Shown here one piece after another: positions 56,739 to 64,000 of a DNA stretch of 64,000 nt. The stretch spans positions 62,001 through 126,000 of the forward strand of contig NZ_LQAQ01000090.1 of assembly GCF_001583495.1 (NCBI RefSeq), given 5' to 3'. The notes under the pieces are model-generated. The model was not told the origin of the DNA. It was given only the letters and a program-made list of their open reading frames with translations, and made no database searches. This DNA comes from Flammeovirga sp. SJP92. Its GTDB lineage: Bacteria > Bacteroidota > Bacteroidia > Cytophagales > Flammeovirgaceae. The position numbers and the translations under genes were made by a program. Positions within the stretch are counted from its first letter, which is position 1, and each line of letters starts with the position of its first letter.

Positions 56739-58523
56739 ATGACAAAGAAAAGCGAATTATATCATACCCGAACCAAAGTAACTATTGAAGCAAACGGTAG
56801 TGAGTTGGAACTTTATTCTTATCAGTTGAAAAACCTGAGCATAAATTATTCTATTAATGATACTCCTTATTGTAGTATTACATTGATGAATTCAAGAAGG
56901 TCAGTAGATTTTTCATCTGTACAAGATTTATATCCATCTAATGAAGTGAAAATTTACGCCGAAAATGATTTTGTAGAAAGATCACTAATATTTGAAGGTG
57001 TAGTTTCTAAGTATGGCACTCAAAGCAAAGGAAGAAAATTTATGACGGTGATTGAAGTACTGCATCCGGTATTTCGCTTAAAGCGTAGAGTCATCAATCG
57101 TTTATTTGCATTGAGCTTACCAGAGGTGGTAGATAAGATTTTTAGCGATTATGGATTAACAGTCGATAATCAAATGGATATTGAAGAAGAGGAGTCAGAC
57201 AGTAGGATAACTCAATATCAACAAAATGATTTTGAGTTTGTCTTATCAAAAATAAAGCAAGCAGGCTGTATGTTTTGCCCTTCCGCAGAGGAATTGTCTG
57301 TGAAGGATGTGCTGGGGGATGGAACTCCTGTAATGGAAATAAACCCAATTCGAACTACTCGCTTTAATGTGTTTATGGATATTGAGGATCTGCATGATAT
57401 CGCTAATATCAGTACATACAATGTTGAGGATATGATAATAGAACAAGAATCCTCAGAATCTGTCTCTTTTGAAGCAGGAGATACTAGTGTGGATGCGGCA
57501 ACAGTATCTGGTGCGTTAGATATTGGTGCTCAAGAGGTCATTTCTTTTGGGCAAGAAAACACAGCAATCCGTAAGAAATGGCTGACACATAAAATTCAAG
57601 AAAGTAAGCTGGGTAAAGTAAAAGGTGGAATAACAATAGAGGGAACTGTTGATGTAAAACCAGGTGACTTTGTTACCATTGTTGAGGCAGGTTCAATACT
57701 TGAAGGAGACGCATTTGTATATGGAGTTGAACAGCACCTTGAAAATGACAATTGGAAAACCACTTTACTTTTAGGGGTTTCAAGTGATGAAGAGCAAGCA
57801 AGCCAACAACCTACTTTAGATACAAATTTTGCTATTACTGGATTACAGCATGGGATTGTAAAGCAAGTTCAAGATAGCGGTGATCAACATGCTACAGATC
57901 AGTATTTAGTACAAGTAGAATTGCCCCTTTTAATGCAAACAGATTTGTCTAATGATGTGGAGCCTTTGGTATGGGCAAGATTGGCCACTTTTTATGCTGG
58001 AGAATCTCATGGTACTCTTTGGTTACCTGAATTGGAAGATGAAGTTGTAGTTGGTTTTTTAGGTGGTCATCCTGATAATCCTGTCATTTTAGGATCAATA
58101 TTCAAAAACTCAGATGAGCACCCGCATATTGGTACTGAAGGTTATAAGTCAATTGTCACTAAGAGTAATTTAGAGTTGGCGTTTGATGACGAAAACGAAT
58201 TAATACATATGCATTCAGAAAGTACGCATGTGACTTTAGATCAAGCCAATGGTATACTTCATTTGAAAGTTACAGATGGAGATACTGTCTTGACTGAATG
58301 TATATTGGATAAAGAAAATAACATTAATATCAATAGCCCAGATGGTGAGGTTAATATTAATGCAGATAAAATAAACCTAACAGCAGCTTCAGAGATGAAG
58401 CTAGAATCGGCAAGTAGTCTGTCAGTAGATGGGCAGGAAGTTACATTGGCTTCACAAGCTAAAATGGGAGTAGAAGCCGGTACGATGTTAGAATTAAAAG
58501 GATCACAAGTATTTATTAATTAA
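56739..58523 (+). CDS. VgrG-like spike protein (Pvc8-like)
   Basis: A 594-residue spike with the gp27-gp5 layout. The N-terminal gp27-like part includes KVTIEANGSELELYSYQLKN and IYAENDFVERSLIFEGVVSK. The OB-fold (about residues 365-460) has GIVKQVQDSGDQHATDQYLV, VWARLATFYAGESHGTLWLP and EDEVVVGFLGGHPDNPVILG, the best-conserved VgrG text. The end is a beta-helix-like repeat (GEVNINADKINLTAASEMKL, VDGQEVTLASQAKMGVEAGT). No C-terminal toxin extension is present. The PAAR gene follows 12 nt on. Confidence 0.93.
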   Translation: MTKKSELYHTRTKVTIEANGSELELYSYQLKNLSINYSINDTPYCSITLMNSRRSVDFSSVQDLYPSNEVKIYAENDFVERSLIFEGVVSKYGTQSKGRKFMTVIEVLHPVFRLKRRVINRLFALSLPEVVDKIFSDYGLTVDNQMDIEEEESDSRITQYQQNDFEFVLSKIKQAGCMFCPSAEELSVKDVLGDGTPVMEINPIRTTRFNVFMDIEDLHDIANISTYNVEDMIIEQESSESVSFEAGDTSVDAATVSGALDIGAQEVISFGQENTAIRKKWLTHKIQESKLGKVKGGITIEGTVDVKPGDFVTIVEAGSILEGDAFVYGVEQHLENDNWKTTLLLGVSSDEEQASQQPTLDTNFAITGLQHGIVKQVQDSGDQHATDQYLVQVELPLLMQTDLSNDVEPLVWARLATFYAGESHGTLWLPELEDEVVVGFLGGHPDNPVILGSIFKNSDEHPHIGTEGYKSIVTKSNLELAFDDENELIHMHSESTHVTLDQANGILHLKVTDGDTVLTECILDKENNININSPDGEVNINADKINLTAASEMKLESASSLSVDGQEVTLASQAKMGVEAGTMLELKGSQVFIN

Positions 58524-58535
58524 TAAGTAAAAAAT

Positions 58536-58802
58536 ATGAAACCTGCAGCAAGATTAGGAGATACATACGAGTGTAAAGCTCACCCTCCGGCACCACCATT
58601 AGTTTTACCATTAGTGCCTAATGCTACTGTTTTTATCAATAAAATACCTGCAATGGGAGTACAGCCATTACCATGTGGGTGCCAGCCAGTATTAACAAGC
58701 AATACGGTATTTATTGAGGGTAAGCCAGCAGTTAGGGCAGGAGACTTATTGCCTGCTGGAACAATATTGAAAGGGAGTAATGATGTTTTAATTGGAGATT
58801 AG
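58536..58802 (+). CDS. PAAR-repeat spike tip protein (Pvc10-like)
   Basis: An 88-residue PAAR protein, the sharp metal-binding tip on the spike. It begins MKPAARLGDTYECKAHPPAPP and has the repeats VFINKIPAMGVQPLPCGCQPV and VFIEGKPAVRAGDLLPAGT. Histidine (KAHPP) and cysteines (CGC) are in place for metal binding. No effector domain is attached, so cargo, if any, must be in the tube lumen or elsewhere. Confidence 0.93.
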   Translation: MKPAARLGDTYECKAHPPAPPLVLPLVPNATVFINKIPAMGVQPLPCGCQPVLTSNTVFIEGKPAVRAGDLLPAGTILKGSNDVLIGD

Positions 58803-58806
58803 TCAA

Positions 58807-59373
58807 ATGGAAATAACAATAATACTGGACGATAACAAAACGAAAATTATCTTAAAAGCAATTACAAATGTAAGTACTAGTGTATCAGCTTCTGGGTTAA
58901 AACCAAAACCTACTAATCCTGCTAGTGGTAAGAAAGGAGAAAGTTCAGGTAGCGATGATGATATAAAAGATGGTCCAGATGTTTCACGTATCAACAAGAA
59001 TTTCTCATTTACTGCATATTTAGATGATACAGGTATGCTTTATGATAAAGTTGATAATGATCCTGATATTAGATCAACGATAGATTTGATTCAAGATGGT
59101 TTGATGAATGTGAAAGACAGAATACCTAGGGTTGTAACCTTTGCTAGTGATACCATTGGAATTGCATCTGATCATAAATTCCTTATGACATCATTCAATA
59201 CCACATTTGAATTGATGAGTAATGAAGGAAAACCATTGAGAGCTAAAGTAGATTTTTCTTTCGCACAAGAATTTGAGCCTAGCGGGGGTTCTAGCAGTAC
59301 TTCTAAAGATGAATCTCAAAACTCTCAATCTTCTACACAAAATAGTCAAGAAAGTTTTAATGGTAGTGTTTAA
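58807..59373 (+). CDS. Pvc7/gp53-like baseplate adaptor
   Basis: A 188-residue protein. ATG 58807 (MEITIILDDNK) is preferred to an in-frame TTG five codons upstream that would overlap the PAAR gene. Mid-protein text NKNFSFTAYLDDTGMLYDKV and the end TTFELMSNEGKPLRAKVDFSF resemble Pvc7/LysM-adaptor proteins, where a strand is followed by xFxxDGxPLRAxV. A serine-rich tail (SGGSSSTSKDESQNSQSS) replaces the LysM domain. Position after the PAAR gene supports a spike-tube-baseplate adaptor. The assignment is by pattern. Confidence 0.6.
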   Translation: MEITIILDDNKTKIILKAITNVSTSVSASGLKPKPTNPASGKKGESSGSDDDIKDGPDVSRINKNFSFTAYLDDTGMLYDKVDNDPDIRSTIDLIQDGLMNVKDRIPRVVTFASDTIGIASDHKFLMTSFNTTFELMSNEGKPLRAKVDFSFAQEFEPSGGSSSTSKDESQNSQSSTQNSQESFNGSV

Positions 59374-59374
59374 A

Positions 59375-59962
59375 ATGAAGAGTAAAATTTTAAAAATTAG
59401 TCTTTTCCTTTTTCTATTAGGAAGTTTTCAAAATGCAATGTTTGCTCAAGAAAAAGAGGGTATTGTAGAAAAGGTGAGAGCTTTTGTGCCAAGTTATGTT
59501 GGAGAAAATGATAAAGATGCTTACCAATTACAAGCCATCAATCACCATAAATTGTGGTTTTTTATATTAGATGATAAAAAGTCATTGCATGTTTTGACAT
59601 TTGAAAATGATTCTCTTCAAAAAACTTCAGAATTTTTTGAAATGGGACTTTTCAAAATAGTAGATAAATATGGTATGAGCTGTGAAAATAAAATTGCACC
59701 AGTCAATGATTTAACTCTCAAACCCTACTATAAATTTAAGAAAAAGGCAAGCAAGGATTTTGAGAGACTTTTGTATTTAGAATATGGTTATGTTAAAAAC
59801 TCATTTTTTAGAAAAGTAGGAAATGTTATCATTTTTCCATTTACTTTTTTCTTAAGTAATGAAAGCTCTTATGATAAAGCCATCAAAAAAATGCAAAAAG
59901 TGGAGAAAAATATTCAGAAACAGCAAAATGCCTATCAGTCTATAGCTTCTCCTTTGCTTTAA
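59375..59962 (+). CDS. Secreted CIS-locus protein
   Basis: A 195-residue protein starting at ATG 59375, one base after the previous stop. The signal peptide is KILKISLFLFLLGSFQNAMFAQ. The mature part is basic and has a hydrophobic stretch (KVGNVIIFPFTFFLSNESS, about 149-167) followed by a lysine-rich helix. Probably periplasmic or membrane attached. No family recognised. Together with the next gene it looks like an envelope part of the injector. Confidence 0.65.
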   Translation: MKSKILKISLFLFLLGSFQNAMFAQEKEGIVEKVRAFVPSYVGENDKDAYQLQAINHHKLWFFILDDKKSLHVLTFENDSLQKTSEFFEMGLFKIVDKYGMSCENKIAPVNDLTLKPYYKFKKKASKDFERLLYLEYGYVKNSFFRKVGNVIIFPFTFFLSNESSYDKAIKKMQKVEKNIQKQQNAYQSIASPLL

Positions 59963-59973
59963 AAACTAACATT

Positions 59974-61059
59974 ATGTTGAAGAATTTTAAAACTATACTA
60001 TTACTTCTCTTCAGCTTATTACTACAGCAAACTGTAATGGCACAGATGGATTGTGCCGAAAAAATGGTGAAAGCTCAAAATGCTTTTGATAATGGTAATA
60101 TTGAAGAGGTGGATGGTTTATTGAGGGATTGTCTGAAAGGCGGTTTTAATGATAGTCAGAAGGAGAAAGCATACAAACTGTTAGCTCTTTGTAATATCTA
60201 TCAGTTAAAGAAAACAGAGGCGGAATCAGATATTAAAAAGTTATTGAAAACGAATCCTTTTTGTACTGTAGATGAGGAAAATGACCCTCAAGAATATATT
60301 GAATTACTTAATAATTTCAACAGACAGCCTTCTTTTTATTATGGTGTAGAAGCTGGCGGTAATATGAGTATGGTTGAAGTTGACCAAACTTATGTTATCA
60401 CACAAGATGTAGAATCAAGTAATTACAATGAGCAATTTGGATTTGAGGGAAACATCAACTTTGGTATGTATCTCTATCATTGGATTGATTGGGGTGCATT
60501 TGCCGGCTTTAGAATGTCGACGGTTGAGGTAAGAGATAAAAATGTTTTGGGCATATTGTCAACAACTTATCAAGAACAACAACAGTTTTTCAAGTCAGGT
60601 TTGATGATCAATATTAATTTCAGAAAACACCCTAAGAACATTTATCTGACACATGAAAACGAAAAAGATATCACCACTTCACCATTGTATCCATTTATTA
60701 GATTATCGGGTAGCTATAATCAGCTGTTAAGTGCAGAGGCAAGTATTAGAGGAACTTATAATTTAGAAGGGAGTTCAGAAACAACCTCAGATCAGCGATC
60801 TGTAATGGATAAGAGATTTAAACAAGAAATCCGAGCTGGAGGTGGTATTGGAGTTAAGAAACAATACAAAAGAGGTGCATTTTACTTTTTGGTCCAATAC
60901 CAATATGCATTCCATGATTTAATCTTAGAGTCAGAACGCTATAAGGGAGATGTCTTCCTTAATTCCTATGCTTTTATTGATAATGATTACCGTAATCATC
61001 TCATCACATTTGAGTTTGGTTATCAGCACTACTTCTACAGATTCAAAAAGAAAAAATAA
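59974..61059 (+). CDS. Outer-membrane beta-barrel protein with TPR-like N-terminus
   Basis: A 361-residue protein: signal peptide (TILLLLFSLLLQQTVMAQ), a helical N-domain (about 25-115) with the TPR-like text ALDNGN-type AFDNGNIEEVDGLLRDCLKGG and KEKAYKLLALCNIYQLKKTE, then a C-terminal barrel of about eight strands (FYYGVEAGGNMSMVEV, FGFEGNINFGMYLYHWIDWG, FYFLVQYQYAFHDL) ending HLITFEFGYQHYFYRF with an aromatic terminus, as BAM substrates have. It should sit in the outer membrane with the TPR domain in the periplasm. This layout occurs in Bacteroidota motility and secretion loci. Link to the CIS is by position. Confidence 0.78.
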   Translation: MLKNFKTILLLLFSLLLQQTVMAQMDCAEKMVKAQNAFDNGNIEEVDGLLRDCLKGGFNDSQKEKAYKLLALCNIYQLKKTEAESDIKKLLKTNPFCTVDEENDPQEYIELLNNFNRQPSFYYGVEAGGNMSMVEVDQTYVITQDVESSNYNEQFGFEGNINFGMYLYHWIDWGAFAGFRMSTVEVRDKNVLGILSTTYQEQQQFFKSGLMININFRKHPKNIYLTHENEKDITTSPLYPFIRLSGSYNQLLSAEASIRGTYNLEGSSETTSDQRSVMDKRFKQEIRAGGGIGVKKQYKRGAFYFLVQYQYAFHDLILESERYKGDVFLNSYAFIDNDYRNHLITFEFGYQHYFYRFKKKK

Positions 61060-61061
61060 AT

Positions 61062-61796
61062 ATGGCATTATTAGATAGAAATACATTAAAAACTTTTTTC
61101 AACCAAGGGAAATTACCATCTCAGGAAAACTTTCATGACTTGATAGAATCTAGTGTAAATAAACTAGATGATGGCTTGTCTAAAAGTATGGATGAAGGTT
61201 TAATGCTTTCTCCAGTTGGTGATACTAATAAGTTGGTGAGTTTTTTCAAGAACATTGAAGATCGTAGCCCAATCTGGAGTTTTACCACAGGACAGGGCAG
61301 TAGAGAATTACATTTACAGAATCTTCAAGGTGAAAGTATTATGACTTTTGGTCAAGAAGGTCAAGTGGGTGTCAATTGTCCACAGCCTCAACATTCATTA
61401 GAAGTGGGAGCAACCCTTGGTGCCAAGGGAAGAGTAGGAACACTTTATAAAGGCAGTGTGGAAGCTAATGGAAAATGGCATCCAATCATTGAAAATCTTA
61501 ATGGGTGTCATGCTTTTGAAATTGTGGCAGGGGTAGGAAAAAAGAAGACAGGTAAATATGCTTTAGTGATTGCGCAGGCAATCAGTACTTTTGGTGATGC
61601 TCATGATAGAATTCGAACTACCCAGGCTTACTATGGTTCCAGAGGGAATATGATTGAGTTTCGTTGGAAAGGTGAAACTTATAACTACAGATTGGAAATG
61701 AGAACAAAAGGTAATTACGAAGGTAATACTGTCGCCAACTATCATGTGATGTCACTTTGGGAAGATCAGTTTATGGACGAGTCATTTATTGAATAA
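61062..61796 (+). CDS. Fibre-like CIS protein
   Basis: A 244-residue protein. The start LLDRNTLKTFFNQGKLPSQE then NFHDLIESSVNKLDDG is a motif seen at the head of tail-fibre and adhesin-like proteins of Bacteroidota. The middle has a beta-helix-like FGQEGQVGVNCPQPQHSLEV and RVGTLYKGSVEANGKWHPII, and the C-terminus resembles a globular tip (KKKTGKYALVIAQAISTFGD). It is 2 nt after the barrel gene. It may be the receptor-binding or baseplate fibre (Pvc13 position), though it is short for that. Confidence 0.6.
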   Translation: MALLDRNTLKTFFNQGKLPSQENFHDLIESSVNKLDDGLSKSMDEGLMLSPVGDTNKLVSFFKNIEDRSPIWSFTTGQGSRELHLQNLQGESIMTFGQEGQVGVNCPQPQHSLEVGATLGAKGRVGTLYKGSVEANGKWHPIIENLNGCHAFEIVAGVGKKKTGKYALVIAQAISTFGDAHDRIRTTQAYYGSRGNMIEFRWKGETYNYRLEMRTKGNYEGNTVANYHVMSLWEDQFMDESFIE

Positions 61797-61807
61797 ATCA
61801 TACAATT

Positions 61808-62191
61808 ATGAAAAATTATACAGGTTGGAAGTTCCCTCCATCATTCAATGATAAAGGAACCGAAATAGAAATGGTGTCAGACCATATTGATATTAGAGAA
61901 AGCCTTTATATCCTTTTTTCTACACACCCTGGAGAACGCCCTGTCAATATTCATTATGGGTGTAATCTAAGACAGTTTTTATTTAAAAGGTTAACTGCTC
62001 AACTTATTCAGGATATAAAGTTCACCATCAATGAAGCCATCATTAAATTTGAAGATAGAATTGAAGTGATGGAAATATCCATTAACGAGGAAGATGAAAA
62101 AGATGGGAAATATTTAAGTATAAATATTCTTTACAGAATCAAAGAAACAGGAGAGGCAGGAGAGTTTAATTATCAAAGTGAAACACAATAG
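61808..62191 (+). CDS. gp25/TssE-like baseplate protein (Pvc9-like)
   Basis: A 127-residue baseplate wedge protein of the gp25 family. Conserved parts: GWKFPPSFNDKG, DHIDIRESLYILFSTHPGER with the EPR-like core as GERPVNIHYGCNL, and INEAIIKFEDRIEVMEISIN. The glutamate-arginine pair (here GERP) is the classic gp25 sheath-initiation feature. It is placed near the end of the locus, 11 nt after the fibre-like gene. Confidence 0.92.
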   Translation: MKNYTGWKFPPSFNDKGTEIEMVSDHIDIRESLYILFSTHPGERPVNIHYGCNLRQFLFKRLTAQLIQDIKFTINEAIIKFEDRIEVMEISINEEDEKDGKYLSINILYRIKETGEAGEFNYQSETQ

Positions 62192-62193
62192 TT

Positions 62194-62760
62194 ATGGCAA
62201 AGAAAAACCCACCAGTACGTTACAACAAGGATGAATTGAATGAATCATTTGTAGGACCATCCGTACCTGTATTAGCAGGGTTCCGGTTTAAGGTAATTAC
62301 AATAGGTAAAAAGCCCAATGGTGAGATCCAAAATTGGGATGAAGATACAATAAATACTAATCAAGCCTTTGCATCATTTCAGAGTATATCAAGGATTAGT
62401 GCTAAAATGAAGACAGAAAAAATCTCTTTATTAGGTGTCAATAACCGTCAGTTTCATGTGCACAGTGGAGTAGAATATGACGATGTAGTTTTTAAAAAAG
62501 GGATTTTATCATCAGAAATGAATCTTAGTACACCATTTTTAGCTAGTATTCAAGAGATGTCTACTACGGACTATAGAGTGAATAAGTTAAATTTAATTGT
62601 TGTGGCCTTTGATCAGAAAGATTCCCCAGTCTATGCTTTAAAATTAGGAAGATGCTTTCCAACAGCTTGGGAAATGGGAGAGTTTAATGCTGAAACAGGT
62701 GAATTGCTGATAGAAAGTGTAACCTATTCTGTGGCAACAGTTGAGGAATTGCAGATTTAA
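62194..62760 (+). CDS. Second tube-like protein (Pvc5/tube initiator-like)
   Basis: A 188-residue protein that aligns by pattern with the gp19 tube family: VLAGFRFKVITIGKKPNGEI, ISRISAKMKTEKISLLG, YDDVVFKKGIL (compare ITIKRGLYN in the main tube), and CFPTAWEMGEFNAETGELLI with SVTYSVATVEELQI (compare NAFPVKLSAPDLNAEDNGIA in the main tube). It differs strongly from the main tube, so it may be the tube-initiating ring at the baseplate. It follows the gp25 gene by 2 nt and is the last clear CIS gene. Confidence 0.65.
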   Translation: MAKKNPPVRYNKDELNESFVGPSVPVLAGFRFKVITIGKKPNGEIQNWDEDTINTNQAFASFQSISRISAKMKTEKISLLGVNNRQFHVHSGVEYDDVVFKKGILSSEMNLSTPFLASIQEMSTTDYRVNKLNLIVVAFDQKDSPVYALKLGRCFPTAWEMGEFNAETGELLIESVTYSVATVEELQI

Positions 62761-62882
62761 ATCATTGATAAGACTTAATAAGTTAGCTTTCAAGGCTTAA
62801 TAATAAACCAGTTTTGACTTAGAAATTTCAACTTTAAAGCAAAGAAAAAGATATAATTCTATCTCAAAAACAAACTCTTCAA

Positions 62883-64000
62883 ATGGCAAACAATATTACA
62901 ATTGACAACGTCAACAGGCATAATATTCTAAAACTAAGTGTATTATTTTTCGCAATAATTTTTTCATGCTTAAACAAATCAATTCTTGATCATTTATGTG
63001 ATGTGACTGTAGAACTTTTGTTTGAGTGGGGACGTGTAGCGTTGATACTTTTTACACCTTTTGCTTTTGTATTATTTCTCTTAAGCAGGCATTTTTCAGT
63101 GAAGAAAGCCCAGATAAATACTATGCTGTTGTACGGCTTAGGAGTTTTAACAGCCTATTATTTGGGTGTGGAAAAGTACAAGTGGGTCACTGCTGATGTT
63201 TTCCAAATGGGATGTAATATGTCTATTTATATGTTGTTGATCATGATGTATGCCCATATCTACAATCGTATAGAGAAAGTATTGAAATTTACCTCTTTAG
63301 ATAAAGTCATAACACAATATTTTTTAATAGGTTTTACACTTTCAACAACCGCATTCTATTTTTTTACAGTTTATATTGATGCCTACTTCATTTACATTAC
63401 ACCTATTGTAACGGTTGTACTTATTGTATTTTGGTGGAGGTTGTTGAATAATTATTCATCACTTAAACTGGTTAATCAGAATATCCTTGTGATCCGTTCT
63501 CGACATTCCTTTAAAAAAGTAGTGACCAACAGGTTTTATCATCTGATTATTTTGAAATCAATATTTCTTACTTCAATGAAATGGATCTTGGTATTGCTGA
63601 TGTTTTTTCAGGCAATGACACATTTCAAAGAAGACAAGATTGCTGTGTTGGGATTTGAAGCTATTATTTTCGGAATTATAACCTTTTTTGTATTTGGAGT
63701 CCGAAGACTATTTACCAACCAAATCATTGATAAATTTGGTAGACTCTCCATTTTCCATGTACCTCCATTGATCTTGATATTATTTTCAGGTGCTTCTATT
63801 GCTATTCACTATTTAGTAGAAAATCAGCACGAGTCGTTTATGGGTATTCCATCATTACAGATGGTAGTAACTTCCTTATTATTTGTATTATTTTTTACTT
63901 ACCTCTACAGTTTAGAAGATGAAACGAAGAACGATGTGTATCAAACTATTTCAGAGGAACTCAGAAGCGACTTTTTATTAATCAGCCAAATTGCAGTTTC
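62883..64000 (+). CDS. Polytopic membrane protein (C-terminus outside window)
   Basis: ATG at 62883 opens a frame that stays open to the window end, giving about 372 visible residues. At least nine hydrophobic segments are seen, including KLSVLFFAIIFSC, VALILFTPFAFVLFLL, YFLIGFTLSTTAFYFFTVYI, ITPIVTVVLIVFWWRL and VTSLLFVLFFTYLYSLED. After the last span the chain becomes polar (DETKNDVYQTISEELRSDF), as if a soluble domain follows. The layout resembles MFS or ATP/ADP-translocase-like proteins, but no family signature is certain. It is 122 nt after the tube-like gene, without a terminator between, so it may belong to the same unit. Confidence 0.65.
   Translation, partial: MANNITIDNVNRHNILKLSVLFFAIIFSCLNKSILDHLCDVTVELLFEWGRVALILFTPFAFVLFLLSRHFSVKKAQINTMLLYGLGVLTAYYLGVEKYKWVTADVFQMGCNMSIYMLLIMMYAHIYNRIEKVLKFTSLDKVITQYFLIGFTLSTTAFYFFTVYIDAYFIYITPIVTVVLIVFWWRLLNNYSSLKLVNQNILVIRSRHSFKKVVTNRFYHLIILKSIFLTSMKWILVLLMFFQAMTHFKEDKIAVLGFEAIIFGIITFFVFGVRRLFTNQIIDKFGRLSIFHVPPLILILFSGASIAIHYLVENQHESFMGIPSLQMVVTSLLFVLFFTYLYSLEDETKNDVYQTISEELRSDFLLISQIAV

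Noticed and set aside
58792-58806. TTG start for the Pvc7-like gene
   Set aside because: It would overlap the PAAR gene by 11 nt; the ATG at 58807 gives a normal 4-nt gap.
35623-62760. Prophage tail region
   Set aside because: No capsid, portal, terminase, integrase or lysis genes, and DUF4255, DUF5908, the CIS_TMP-type tape measure, PAAR and envelope genes fit an injection system, not a phage.
35623-62760. Canonical T6SS
   Set aside because: No TssJ, TssL, TssM, TssB/C pair or ClpV is seen; there is a single fused sheath protein and DUF4255, which belong to the eCIS-like side of the superfamily.

Overview
The window reads as an AT-rich chromosome segment of a Bacteroidota bacterium, most likely a marine member of the Cytophagales (a Flammeovirga-like lineage fits, but the genus is inferred, not shown). 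Supporting signs are DUF3078 and M61 envelope proteins, Bacteroidota-style lipoproteins and signal peptides ending in FAQ or YAQ, near-absence of Shine-Dalgarno sequences, and TAnnTTTG-type promoter elements. No rRNA, tRNA, CRISPR array, transposase or integrase was seen.

Region 1 (1-25.2 kb) is housekeeping sequence, mostly convergent genes separated by strong bidirectional terminators: a truncated LPP20-like envelope protein, 3-hydroxyacyl-CoA dehydrogenase, an acyltransferase, a DUF4442 hotdog protein, an AlkD-like repair protein, a DnaQ-type exonuclease, an M61 peptidase, mtaB, trpS-dnaN, a gamma-class carbonic anhydrase-like protein, a ferredoxin, a thioredoxin-fold protein next to a Tsp/Prc protease, a GNAT protein, a PH-domain protein, a VanY-type peptidase, gap and an ECF sigma factor. 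Three promoters (3-hydroxyacyl-CoA dehydrogenase, DUF4442, sigma factor) share the palindrome AATGAA-N6-TTCATT, which suggests one regulator.

Region 2 (25.2-27.1 kb) has no convincing protein gene. It carries seven tandem copies of a structured element of about 130 nt. Every departure from perfect pairing in the terminal hairpin is G.U when read on the minus strand but A.C on the plus strand, so the element looks like a family of minus-strand small RNAs, each ending in its own terminator.

Region 3 (27.1-34.6 kb) is a minus-strand efflux operon: TetR regulator, TolC-like channel, HlyD-like lipoprotein, two ABC ATPases and two ABC-2 permeases. Three 16-bp operator-like sites lie directly upstream of tetR.

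Region 4 (35.6-62.8 kb) is the main item: a one-strand, tightly packed contractile injection system (CIS) locus. It has a DUF4255 cap protein, one sheath gene, two tube-like genes, two large baseplate proteins, a tape measure protein with five internal repeats of about 139 residues, DUF5908, VgrG-like spike, PAAR tip, a Pvc7-like adaptor, a gp25-like protein and a fibre-like protein. Interleaved with these are proteins expected in the cell envelope: a STAND NTPase with one membrane span and a WD40 propeller, a lipoprotein, a GH18 hydrolase with three C-terminal membrane spans, a secreted protein and an outer-membrane barrel. No Pvc15/ClpV-type AAA+ ATPase and no TssJ/L/M is present in the window. 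The simplest reading is a cell-anchored CIS with its own trans-envelope machinery and a STAND protein as its only NTPase. The window ends inside a polytopic membrane protein gene.
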